The position numbers and the translations under genes were made by a program. A model generated the notes under the pieces. That model saw nothing but the letters and a program-made list of their open reading frames with translations. It did no database searches and was not told the DNA's origin. A stretch of DNA of 64,000 bases from Bacillota bacterium (GTDB lineage: Bacteria; Bacillota; Clostridia; Acetivibrionales; DTU013): contig JAEYOP010000053.1 in the NCBI GenBank assembly GCA_023411575.1, forward strand, positions 62,001-126,000. The letters are read 5' to 3'. Shown piece by piece: positions 17,606 through 25,234 of the stretch. The first letter of the stretch is position 1; every line of letters starts with the position of its first letter.

Positions 17606-17636
17606 AGCGTCGCTGCTGTGCGGCGCTTTTTATATT
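17606..17636 (+). terminator. Rho-independent terminator facing away from the minus-strand pair
   Basis: Eight-base stem AGCGTCGC/GCGGCGCT (17606-17613 and 17620-17627, one G-U pair), six-base loop and a TTTTTATATT tail on the plus strand. No plus-strand gene ends here; the nearest is the lgt-like gene 1.2 kb upstream, so it would stop antisense read-through across the two minus-strand genes. Confidence 0.5.
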
Positions 17637-17812
17637 ATATGAAACCGGCGTGCCGGATGGTTACAGCGGTACGCGCAATTGCGGGATATTTTATGTACAC
17701 TCAGTATTCACAGGTCATGAAAGGTATACATATACTGCTATTATAGCAAGAGTGGTATCTGCCGCTCGTATCGTTGAGCCGGCATACTGCGCCTTCATGG
17801 GAGGTGAAGAGG

Positions 17813-18235
17813 GTGAAGGCATCACATACCCAGCACAATGGCCGCTATAAGCCAAATAGCTGCTGGACCTGCACGAACCATGGGGAAGGCGCAAGCGTTC
17901 TCAAGGGCGATTTCTGGGAATGCGTCAAGCTGCTGCCCATCACCACAGGCGAAAGCTTTTCGAACTTTTTTCCTACGAATAACGCCCGCGCTATCACCGT
18001 GTTTGCAAAAAACGTCGGAGAAGCTCCCGTCACCGTTTCCCTGCAAAACAGTCCAAACGGACTGGATTTTGTAGACGATCCGCAGAAGCTCGAGCTTGTC
18101 GCCGGAAAGACAGGGTACCTGGTGCCGTATATTTTCTCCAAATATATGAGAGTAGTCGCGCGCAGTGTCGAGACCGGCGCTGTCCGCATATGGGCCCAGA
18201 TGCAGAACTATTGCTATTTCCAGTATCCGGTCTGA
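17813..18235 (+). CDS. DUF6385-family related small protein
   Basis: About 140 residues starting with GTG at 17813 after GAGGTGAAGAG (7-base spacing); earlier in-frame codons at 17774 and 17804 are possible but lack a site. The N-terminal part holds CWTC. The C-terminal part (ITVFAKNVGEAPVTVSLQNS ... YIFSKYMRVVARS) matches the C-terminal beta fold of the neighbours. It lacks the repeat block and may be a short assembly partner. Followed 64 bases later by the repeat-rich family member. Confidence 0.6.
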   Translation: MKASHTQHNGRYKPNSCWTCTNHGEGASVLKGDFWECVKLLPITTGESFSNFFPTNNARAITVFAKNVGEAPVTVSLQNSPNGLDFVDDPQKLELVAGKTGYLVPYIFSKYMRVVARSVETGAVRIWAQMQNYCYFQYPV

Positions 18236-18299
18236 CCGCCTGCCATGGACGGAAGCGCCGGATGACATCAATTTTTTAGTCGGAAAGGGAGAATCATCG

Positions 18300-19037
18300 A
18301 TGAATAATCTGGTATTCAATACCGTTTCAAGCCAATTGCGTACGCTTATCACCAATCCAACACTAACCGTTGGCGGTGAAGTGGAAATTACGAATACTTT
18401 GCTCAACATTGCCGGCGAAGTGGAGATTACGAACACAACGTTGACCGTCAGCGGGGAAGTTACGCTTACAGGTACGGCCTCGGTGGAAATCACGAACACT
18501 TCCCTCACGGTTGCAGGCCAGGTAGAGATTACGAACACAACGCTGACCGTCAGCGGGGAAGTTACGCTTACAGGTACGGCCTCGGTGGAAATCACGAACA
18601 CTTCCCTCACGGTTGAGGGTCAGGTAGAGATTACAAACACGACGCTCACAATAGAGGGCCAGGTGGAAATCACAAATACCTCCCTCACCGTAGCAGGCGG
18701 CGTCGGCATCACAGGGCATGAAATCGCCGAGACGAACACCGCCCTCAGCAATGTCACGGGCACCGGCGTTGTGTTTGACGATACGGATATTTCGGAGATC
18801 ACCACCGGTTCGTTTTTCGTCTACAATACGGGAGCGAATCCGTTTACAGTCTCCCTGCAGGTCAGCCCTACGTCAGCCGACAGTTTCTATGCTTTCGACA
18901 CGGACAACGACGACCTCCCCGTTCCGGCGGGAGAAAAGCTTATTATTGCCATCAGCAAATATGGCCGGTATGCGAGACTTCTCTATAACGCGGGGGGCGG
19001 AGCCACTTTTTCTGCGTACTATATCGGTCAGATGTAA
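18300..19037 (+). CDS. DUF6385-like protein with tandem VEITNT beta repeats
   Basis: 245-residue protein: family N-terminus MNNLVFNTVSS, then about ten imperfect repeats of 11-14 residues on the pattern VEITNTxLTVxG (residues 25-140), then the family C-terminal fold ending FSAYYIGQM. The regular alternation of branched residues suggests a beta-solenoid or fibre. The repeats are almost free of Lys, Arg and aromatic residues and rich in Thr, possible O-glycosylation sites for the glycosyltransferase encoded 15 bases downstream. ATG at 18300 follows GGGAG by about 9 bases; an in-frame start at 18165 lies inside the previous gene. Confidence 0.72.
   Translation: MNNLVFNTVSSQLRTLITNPTLTVGGEVEITNTLLNIAGEVEITNTTLTVSGEVTLTGTASVEITNTSLTVAGQVEITNTTLTVSGEVTLTGTASVEITNTSLTVEGQVEITNTTLTIEGQVEITNTSLTVAGGVGITGHEIAETNTALSNVTGTGVVFDDTDISEITTGSFFVYNTGANPFTVSLQVSPTSADSFYAFDTDNDDLPVPAGEKLIIAISKYGRYARLLYNAGGGATFSAYYIGQM
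18420..18623 (+). repeat. 102-bp coding tandem repeat, two full copies
   Basis: Positions 18420-18521 and 18522-18623 are near-identical 102-bp units (34 codons) and a partial third copy starts at 18624. Each encodes two VEITNT modules and a VTLTGTAS link. Near identity at synonymous sites points to recent duplication and a capacity to change length by slippage or recombination. Confidence 0.9.
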
Positions 19038-19052
19038 TGGTGGAGGAACTAT

Positions 19053-20876
19053 ATGGATAGAAAAGCGTCCGTATGTCTTTGCGTGATCGCGAAGGATGAA
19101 GAAAAAAACATTGGCCGGTGCATACAAAGCGCCCAGGGGCTGGCAGACGAGATCGTGCTTGTGGACACGGGTTCCGCGGATAACACCGCTGAGCTGGCCC
19201 GCCATCTTGGCGCCAAGGTCTACACCTTCCCGTGGGACGGCAGCTTCGCCAACGCGCGCAATTTTGCCATGAGCAAGGCGGAAGGCGGCTGGCTTCTCTG
19301 GCTTGATGCCGATGAAGCGTTGGATAAAAGCAGCTTCGGGGCCATCGTCCAGTTCGTGGAGACTACCACGCTGGACGGGGCCCATTTGCGGGTACGCAAC
19401 TACACCGGCAGCTTTACACCCGACTGTTACAGCCTGCACAGCGCCTTAAGGCTTTTGCGGAACAACGGGAAATACCGCTTTAAGGGGGAAATTCACGAGC
19501 AGGTGGTTTCCGACGAGTGTGAAAAGATCTCCGCCCGTTTTACGGCACTGGACGTCATCGTGCATCATTACGGCTACCTCGACGAGGCGGTCGTTGAAAA
19601 GCAGAAGCGCAGACGCAATATCCCCATCCTCGAAAGGCAGCTCGGGAAGAATCCCGACGAGCCCTTCACCCTGTTCAATATGGGCAATGAATATCTGTCC
19701 ATGAGAGAATACGGAACCGCGCTGCAATACTATGAAAAGGCCCTCGGCAATCTTAAAAACCGGCGCCTCGCGTTTGTGCCCCACCTGTTCTTTCGGATCA
19801 TAAGCTGCCATGAGAACCTGGGCGAGCACGAAAAAGCCCTGAGCGCCATTGAGGAGGGGCTCAGGGAATATCCCGGCTGCACGGACTACGCCTATCTCCG
19901 CGCGGATATCCTGCACAGGTGCAAGCGGTATACCCTCGCCATAGAGAGCTTTGAGACCTGTCTGAAAATGGGGACGCCCCCCATGCTCCTGGAGTTTTTG
20001 CCCGGCTGCGGCACATTCCGCGCGGCCTATCAGTTGGGCGAACTGTACCGCGAGCTGGAAGACTACGGACGGGCCATGAAATATTATGATCTGGCGCTTT
20101 CGCACAAACAGAACCTATATGCGGCGCTCTATCGCCTGGGCGAGGCCCTCAACAAATTGTACGGGGACAAAGAGGAAGTCTACAGAAAGCTTTTCTCCTG
20201 CTTTGCCAACCCCAGGTACGCGCCCAACGCGCTTTTGGGCGCGGATATCCTTGTGGAGGAAGGGCTTTGCGAGCAGGCCCTTGAAGCCCTCTGCGGACTG
20301 ACGGATACCGACGGCCGCGAGTCGGAGCTTGCCTATGTAAAAGGGCGCGCTTTGTTTTACCGGCAGCAGTTTGACGGCGCCCTGCCGCTTCTGGAGGCGG
20401 CATGCGAAAGGGCGGAACCGACCGAAAAGGTGCTGCGCGGCATCCGGCCCATGAGCGCGAGGATGCTTTTCGCCGCCGGGCTGATGCAAAACGACACGGA
20501 ACTGCTGGACCGGGCGCTGGCACATGTCCGATCCTGCTGCAGCCCAAGCGAACATGCGGCGGCTGCGCTTATGAAAAATATTTTCCTCCGCCTGCCCCAG
20601 GAGGACCCGCATTACCCCAATAAGGGAAAAGCGGAGCTGACGGCAATGCTCAACGTACTGGACCTGCTCCTCAAGTGCCGTCGCTTCGAGCTGTTCGAGC
20701 AAATGCTGCACGCGCTCAATTACGTGGATACCAGGGAGGTGCTGCTGCGCCTCGCACAGCTCTATGCCGATAACGGAGCTTTGTCGCTGGCGGCTGAGTA
20801 CGTGCTCCGTAGTATCAAGGAACTGGATTATATCGACGCGGCCGGGGCGGGGATTTTATTCCGGCAAATCCTTTGA
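19053..20876 (+). CDS. GT2 glycosyltransferase fused to TPR repeats
   Basis: 607-residue cytoplasmic enzyme. Residues 5-110 are a GT-A fold of family 2: SVCLCVIAKDEEKNIGRC, a nucleotide-sugar-binding region with EIVLVDTGSADNT, and LLWLDADEAL supplying the metal-binding DxD. Residues from about 200 to 600 hold many TPR-like helix pairs such as PFTLFNMGNEYLSMREYGTA and AAYQLGELYRELEDYGRAMKYY. GT2-TPR proteins of this type are known glycopeptide and surface-protein glycosyltransferases. Placed 15 bases after the Thr-rich repeat protein gene, which is the natural acceptor candidate. Confidence 0.88.
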   Translation: MDRKASVCLCVIAKDEEKNIGRCIQSAQGLADEIVLVDTGSADNTAELARHLGAKVYTFPWDGSFANARNFAMSKAEGGWLLWLDADEALDKSSFGAIVQFVETTTLDGAHLRVRNYTGSFTPDCYSLHSALRLLRNNGKYRFKGEIHEQVVSDECEKISARFTALDVIVHHYGYLDEAVVEKQKRRRNIPILERQLGKNPDEPFTLFNMGNEYLSMREYGTALQYYEKALGNLKNRRLAFVPHLFFRIISCHENLGEHEKALSAIEEGLREYPGCTDYAYLRADILHRCKRYTLAIESFETCLKMGTPPMLLEFLPGCGTFRAAYQLGELYRELEDYGRAMKYYDLALSHKQNLYAALYRLGEALNKLYGDKEEVYRKLFSCFANPRYAPNALLGADILVEEGLCEQALEALCGLTDTDGRESELAYVKGRALFYRQQFDGALPLLEAACERAEPTEKVLRGIRPMSARMLFAAGLMQNDTELLDRALAHVRSCCSPSEHAAAALMKNIFLRLPQEDPHYPNKGKAELTAMLNVLDLLLKCRRFELFEQMLHALNYVDTREVLLRLAQLYADNGALSLAAEYVLRSIKELDYIDAAGAGILFRQIL

Positions 20877-21254
20877 AGGATTGAATGATTTGTCAAACCT
20901 TTTTGCAAGGTTATTGAATTCTGTAAAGTCAAGGGTTAGCGTTAATATCGATGTATGCGGGATACGCTGTTGCGAAGTGTTTTTATATAATATTCGCAAT
21001 TACCTATTGACTCTTGGGTTACCCAAGACTTTATAATATTTTCGGGACTGTAAATATTATTTAGGAGAACAATAAAGTCGTTGCGGTTTATATTAATAGC
21101 TTTGCTCCATGGCAGCAATGATTTTTAGTCTCAACATTTGGCTTATCTCAGCTCTTCAATCAGCATTTAATAATCCCCTTGATTTACCATTTAAATAGTA
21201 GCATCCCGTAAGAACAAATATTCGGATAGATAATATCATAAATACACGCCAAGA
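20877..21254 (+). other. AT-rich intergenic region with short palindromes
   Basis: No credible gene. The base composition changes to AT-rich immediately after the glycosyltransferase gene. It holds a perfect inverted repeat TCTTGGGT-T-ACCCAAGA (21012-21028) followed by an AT-rich run, and a weak AACCT/AGGTT stem near 20897. The stretch leads into transposase remains and probably marks the edge of acquired DNA. Confidence 0.5.
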
Positions 21255-21698
21255 ACTCCTCGAAAGAATAAATACTACCGCTTAGTTGAGGCTAACTTTG
21301 AACAATTAGAGCGTGTTTGGGATACTAAATACAAGCCTTCTACAAATATCTCGATTGCGGAAACTGCAAGCATGAATATATTTTGCCATTTTCCTGTAAA
21401 CGGCGACATTTCTGTCCTTCCTGCCATCTGTCTGAATATCTTAAGGCAGGCGTTTCTTTGGATAACCCTATACCAGCTTGATGCTGCCATTGAGAGACTT
21501 GCTCAATATATTGTCAGGGAGCCTATATCTCAGGAACTTTTTACCTATCAGGTCAAGTATGCCTTGAAAAATGGAACAACAACATCCATGAGTAGGTATC
21601 ATACGGTACAATGGGGATATGTTTCATACAAGCCTCATATTACGAAAGCTTTTGACCGACAATGGAAGTCGTTGTTAATAAATATGAAGAAGTGTTAG
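21255..21698 (+). pseudogene. Decayed IS91-family transposase
   Basis: Fragments of an IS91-type (HUH) transposase in several frames. Around 21258-21340 one frame reads YYRLVEANFEQLERVWD, a typical IS91 N-terminus; 21350-21470 reads the zinc-finger block CGNCKHEYILPFSCKRR then FCPSCH; 21485-21560 reads RLAQYIVREPISQE, another family block. The frames change and stops intervene, and most of the catalytic centre is missing, so it is a dead remnant. No IS91 ori/ter ends were recognised. Confidence 0.75.
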
Positions 21699-21747
21699 AA
21701 TATAGAAAAGGGTTCAAAAAGGGGTTGTACAAGAAAGGGAATACAGG

Positions 21748-22476
21748 ATGTTTGAAGTCATAAAAAGTGAATACGGAAAAGAGCTTGGGGCTTTTGAATT
21801 TGATTATCTCGGAGAGCACCCGTCGCTGGATATGGTACTGATAAATGCAAAAGTAAAGCTTTATGAAAAGGGTTTGCTCATCTTTACTGGTCTGAGCAGT
21901 GACAGCCTCTTTGTCGAATGGAGCTGCATCAAAGGAGTTACTTGCACAAAAAACGTAAAAGCGCTCATAAATCTGAAGACCGATGAAGGGGTGATAAGGC
22001 TAAAAAGGGAAAAGAAAGAGACCGATATCAGTCAGTTTAAGAAGCTGTTGAAACTTCTTGTCCCCGGGATTGAAATTGAGTATGTGAAAGCATCCCCGGA
22101 TAATCTGCGTTCCATTGAGATGAAGCGTGCTGAAAAGCTCTATGAAGAACAGGAACGAAGGGTTGATGAATTTGTAAGGAACTACGGTGGCGAGGATGGC
22201 ATGGAAATTGAGGAAGCTTGGCAAAATTACCTTGAAGAGCACCTTCAGTTTCCTTTTGAAGCTGAAATTGTGGATGACCCGGGTCCGTTGAAAGCAGGAG
22301 ATATTATTAAGGTTACAACCATTGAGGGCTCTGATGATTTACATGGTATTATCGTGAAAGCAAGAATGGGCAGAAAGCAGTATTCATTTCCTATTTGTCT
22401 CCTGGAACCGGCTGAGAAGGAGAGTAAAAACTATCAACTGGTTGATGATTACAACTTTTGGTTCTGTAATCGTTAA
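21748..22476 (+). CDS. Conserved hypothetical protein with C-terminal 'calcium-binding' type domain
   Basis: 242-residue soluble protein. The N-terminal 100 residues look like a PH-like or bacterial lipid/peptide-binding beta domain (AKVKLYEKGLLIFTGL... VEWSCIKGVTC), followed by a charged helix (residues 115-160). The last 80 residues (HLQFPFEAEIVDDPGPLKAG ... YQLVDDYNFWFCNR) match a small widespread domain often annotated as calcium-binding; I know it by pattern only. The ATG has an AAGAAAGGGA site 9 bases upstream. It sits alone between the transposase remnant and the MNT/HEPN pair. Function unknown. Confidence 0.6.
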   Translation: MFEVIKSEYGKELGAFEFDYLGEHPSLDMVLINAKVKLYEKGLLIFTGLSSDSLFVEWSCIKGVTCTKNVKALINLKTDEGVIRLKREKKETDISQFKKLLKLLVPGIEIEYVKASPDNLRSIEMKRAEKLYEEQERRVDEFVRNYGGEDGMEIEEAWQNYLEEHLQFPFEAEIVDDPGPLKAGDIIKVTTIEGSDDLHGIIVKARMGRKQYSFPICLLEPAEKESKNYQLVDDYNFWFCNR

Positions 22477-22521
22477 TAGGGCTGCAATACTGCAATAAAA
22501 CCCTTTCGAGCAAATTCATTT

Positions 22522-22550
22522 TTGACTGTGATTAGGTTTTTGGGTATAAT
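22522..22550 (+). promoter_or_regulatory. Sigma-A promoter for the MNT/HEPN pair
   Basis: TTGACT (22522-22527), 17-base spacer, TATAAT (22545-22550), 61 bases before the GTG start. One mismatch from consensus. Confidence 0.75.
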
Positions 22551-22611
22551 AAAATCAGAGATTGAATTATTGCCTTAAAGTATGTTTGAGGCTTTTAAGA
22601 GGTGATATGAC

Positions 22612-22896
22612 GTGACAATCACAGATATAAGAGATGTGGTGGTTCAGGTTGCGCCTGCGTATCCGGTGATTAGCATCGACTTGTTTGGCTCATTTGCAAA
22701 TGGAGAGAGTACAGAGGATTCTGACGTGGATTTGCTTGTATACTTTGATGAGAAGGTTGCAAGTTTATTTGATATGTCAGGGCTTAAGCTTGATATTCAG
22801 GAAAAATTGAACACCAAGGTAGATGTGGTTGCCGGCCCTTTAAAGGAAAACAGCTACTTAACCATTGACAAGAAGGTAAGGATATATGGAGCATAG
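22612..22896 (+). CDS. MNT-type nucleotidyltransferase antitoxin (MntA-like)
   Basis: 94-residue minimal nucleotidyltransferase of the HEPN/MNT toxin-antitoxin class; such proteins neutralise the partner HEPN RNase by AMP transfer. The signature GSFANGESTEDSDVDLLV holds the GSF and the DxD metal ligands. The GTG start follows GAGGTGAT by about 7 bases. Its end overlaps the HEPN start by 11 bases, the usual arrangement. The antitoxin gene appears intact while the toxin gene is frameshifted. Confidence 0.85.
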   Translation: MTITDIRDVVVQVAPAYPVISIDLFGSFANGESTEDSDVDLLVYFDEKVASLFDMSGLKLDIQEKLNTKVDVVAGPLKENSYLTIDKKVRIYGA

Positions 22897-23223
22897 GGAT
22901 ATTCAATTGCTGAAAAAGATCATGTCCGAATGTAAAGATATTATACGGTATACTAATGAAGTTGGTAAAAAGGGATCCTTGAAAATGATGTTTATCAGAA
23001 GGCAACAGCTATGTCACTTCTTAACATAGGTGAGCATGCTAACGCTCTAACGAGAGAGTTGCGGACGGAGTACAAGGATATCCAGTGGAGAAAGATCGTT
23101 GACCTTAGAAATATCGTAGCACACGGGTATGGCGAATTAAGAATGGAGCTTGTCTGGAATTTATCTCAAAAAGAGGTTCCGGCGTTAATGGAGCAACTTG
23201 AGGATTTGCAGAAAGAAGTTTAA
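22886..23223 (+). pseudogene. HEPN-domain toxin (HepT-like), frameshifted
   Basis: Starts ATG at 22886 overlapping the antitoxin gene and reads MEHRDIQLLKKIMSECKDI, then meets a run AAAAAGGG near 22968-22976. The true protein continues in the -1 frame (GILENDVYQKATAMSLLNIG ...) to the TAA at 23223 and contains the HEPN catalytic motif RNIVAH (RxxxxH). One extra A in the run restores a single 113-residue frame, so this is either a one-base deletion, a sequencing error or a programmed -1 shift on A-AAG. Without shifting, a 42-residue inactive peptide would result. Confidence 0.8.
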
Positions 23224-23360
23224 AGCATAAAATATATTTTAAAATTAACACGATTGAACATTATGTCCACGGTCAGATGAAATGACGGTAATAATGGCAT
23301 AATTCATTCACAAATCATAGCGGAAACTCTTCACAAACGCTGGCGGTTCCTGTAGGCTAA

Positions 23361-23454
23361 GCTGAAAGGGGCATGAAAGTTGGCGGAATGCACGAAGAGT
23401 TTGGACGCTCGAGTACTGCATTCACGCCAAGTTTCAGCTTTCATGCAGTTTCAG
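23361..23454. repeat. Imperfect long inverted repeat at the edge of IS remains
   Basis: Arms 23361-23392 and about 23416-23454 are imperfect reverse complements: GCTGAAA, GCATGAAAG, TTGGCG and AATGCA occur in order in one arm and inverted in the other, with a 7-base insertion in one arm. It sits just before the truncated IS ORF and may be an element end or a folded RNA. No target duplication was identified. Confidence 0.5.
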
Positions 23455-23458
23455 CATA

Positions 23459-24247
23459 ATGCATTTTCAGCTTTCAGGCAAGACCCTTTTCGAGTATTTT
23501 TTCACCGGAAAACTTCCGTATTCTGTACGTCCATTGAGATGCAGACATTGCAAAGCTCAGGGACGTTTTCACCAACACGGTTCCTACTGCCGTAAAAAGA
23601 TTTTCCTCTGCCACCGCTGGTGCCGGATCCCATTCTTTGTTCAGAGGTTCCGTTGTGTTGCCTGCGGCAAGGTGTTTAGTCTGATTCCCCATTTCCTGTA
23701 CAAATGGCAGCAAGCCAGCCTTCAAGTTCAGGAGAAGGTGGTATTCAGCGACATCAAAAACGGGAATCCGGTATATGGGTCATTTCATCTGCGTACATTG
23801 GCGCGATGGAAGCAGCAATGGCAGCAGGTGCCATCGGAGATGCATGGTCTGCCGAAGAGCTCACCTGCCGTCAGGGGGTCAGCCATGAGGAATCCTTTTG
23901 ATCACTACCCGCAGAAGCCGGAGTTCATGAGCATTACACAGCAAGAAGCCTATTCCGGGCTGCTGCACGCAGTGGAAACAAGCACACTGGGAGTACTGAC
24001 GGGTGAAGTCGGAAGTGGGAAATCCACACTGCTGCGGGTGTTGGCAAGCACTCTGCCGGCAACGGAATACCAGATCATTTACCTGTGCAGCGCCGGTCTG
24101 ACGCCAAAGGAACTGTACGGTGGAATCCTGAAGGCAATGGACGAAAGCCCGGCATTTCCCCTTTTCAAGGTGAAGCAGCAGTGGTGGCATCGTCTCGGCT
24201 GTTTGGCTGCAGGGATTCATGGTATAATCAGAATAGAAATGGAGTGA
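23459..24247 (+). mobile_element. Remnant IS ORF: zinc-ribbon (DUF6431-like) joined to a truncated ExeA/TniB-type ATPase
   Basis: 262-residue open frame in two unlike halves. Residues 1-140 hold CxxC pairs (CRHCK ... CVACGKVF), a DNA-binding zinc ribbon found in IS accessory proteins. From the internal Met at 23885 (MRNPFDHYPQKPEF) it is an AAA ATPase of the transposition-helper type with Walker A GEVGSGKST. The ATPase stops short: Walker B and the sensor regions are absent after about residue 245, where a different sequence takes over. No DDE transposase is present. The -10 box of the next gene lies inside this frame, so the insertion junction is about 24190-24220. Confidence 0.65.
24223..24228 (+). 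promoter_or_regulatory. -10 element (TATAAT) of the WYL gene inside IS remains
   Basis: TATAAT lies 24 bases upstream of the WYL start, inside the open tail of the truncated ATPase. The -35 region is weak. It suggests that the WYL promoter is at or next to the insertion junction. Confidence 0.4.
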
Positions 24248-24251
24248 AAAC

Positions 24252-25142
24252 ATGTCGAATATACACCGGATAATGTGGTTTGACAGAGAAATCAGACAGC
24301 AGAAATATCCCAGCTGCAGAGCTCTGGCTGAACGCTTTGAAATTTCTTTAAGACAGGCTAACAGGGATATAGAATATTTAAGGAATACATTAAATGCTCC
24401 TCTTAAATATGTTGCTGTAAAAAGGGGGTTTATGTATGAGGATATAACATTCATTTTGCCTAATATGATAATTACGGCAGAAGAAAAGAAAGCTCTTGGC
24501 TTCCTTGCATACAAATATGAGAATTACGACGGGACGGCTAATAATCTGAGGGTTTCAAGAATTTTCAGAAACCTTTCTGAAAAGACAAGACAAAATGAAG
24601 CAATCCCTTTCTTTGATTTAGGTGAAGAATATTTGACGCTGTTCCATAAATTGAAAGAATGTATTGATGGACGAAAAAAGGCATTTATAATATATAATGA
24701 TCCGGCTTACCGGTTTAGAAATCTGGTTATTCACCCGTATGACATTTTTGGGAAAGCAGATGACGATTATATTGCCGCCTTCTGTGAAGAATATGGAGAA
24801 ATACGTGTTTTAAGACTAGAAAGAGTAATTGAAATAATCAATTCAAATCAGCAGTTTGCAGTAAGTAAAGATTATAAACCGGAGGAATATAACCCCTTTT
24901 TGAGAAAAAAACCGTTTAAAGCTCTTCTGGAGCTGGAGTCGGGGAGGGAGTTAACTTCTTTTATGGGAAGAAAAGTAATATGGGTTGATGATAAAAATTA
25001 TGAGATAGAGTTTCATGACACAAAGCAATTCATCATGGATCTGATTGTTTCGCCGGTCTGGACAAGAATAATATCTCCACACTGGCTAAAAGGAAAAGTC
25101 AGAAGCCGATGCATGAGGGTAATCGAGAAAACAGAACAATAA
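24252..25142 (+). CDS. WYL-domain transcriptional regulator
   Basis: 296-residue regulator. N-terminal winged helix (residues 5-65: RALAERFEISLRQANRDIEY) followed by a WYL-type ligand-binding region (about 135-215, with FIIYNDPAYRFRNLVIHPYD and RVLRLERVIEI) and the C-terminal WCX-like extension. WYL proteins sense nucleotides or nucleic acid and often control defence or stress genes. It precedes the M28 peptidase and BtrH-like genes on the same strand. A hairpin covering its stop codon may separate it from them. ATG has a GGAG site 7 bases upstream. Confidence 0.85.
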   Translation: MSNIHRIMWFDREIRQQKYPSCRALAERFEISLRQANRDIEYLRNTLNAPLKYVAVKRGFMYEDITFILPNMIITAEEKKALGFLAYKYENYDGTANNLRVSRIFRNLSEKTRQNEAIPFFDLGEEYLTLFHKLKECIDGRKKAFIIYNDPAYRFRNLVIHPYDIFGKADDDYIAAFCEEYGEIRVLRLERVIEIINSNQQFAVSKDYKPEEYNPFLRKKPFKALLELESGRELTSFMGRKVIWVDDKNYEIEFHDTKQFIMDLIVSPVWTRIISPHWLKGKVRSRCMRVIEKTEQ

Positions 25143-25179
25143 TAAATGGTATGGCATTATGTGTCATACCATTTATTAT
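25139..25179 (+). terminator. Long AT-rich hairpin over the WYL stop codon
   Basis: Perfect 15-bp inverted repeat (25139-25153 and 25165-25179) that can extend to 18 pairs with a 5-base loop. The right arm is T-rich but no pure T run follows. It could attenuate transcription into the peptidase gene or act as an RNA stability element. Confidence 0.55.
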
Positions 25180-25234
25180 ACAATTACTTATAACAGAAAA
25201 AAATGTAAAACATAAAAAGAGAAGGGGGTGTCAT

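Noticed and set aside
17589..17812. Sporulation (sigma-E or sigma-K) promoters for the DUF6385-like genes
   Set aside because: Partial matches such as CATATACT near 17733 exist but spacing and -35 boxes do not fit either consensus well enough to report.
18360..18710. Short regular repeats resembling a CRISPR array
   Set aside because: The repeats lie in frame inside a coding gene, have no unrelated spacers, vary as protein repeats do and have no cas genes near.
20764..21036. 90-codon frame overlapping the glycosyltransferase end
   Set aside because: Most of it lies in another frame of the glycosyltransferase gene; the rest is AT-rich intergenic sequence without conserved features.
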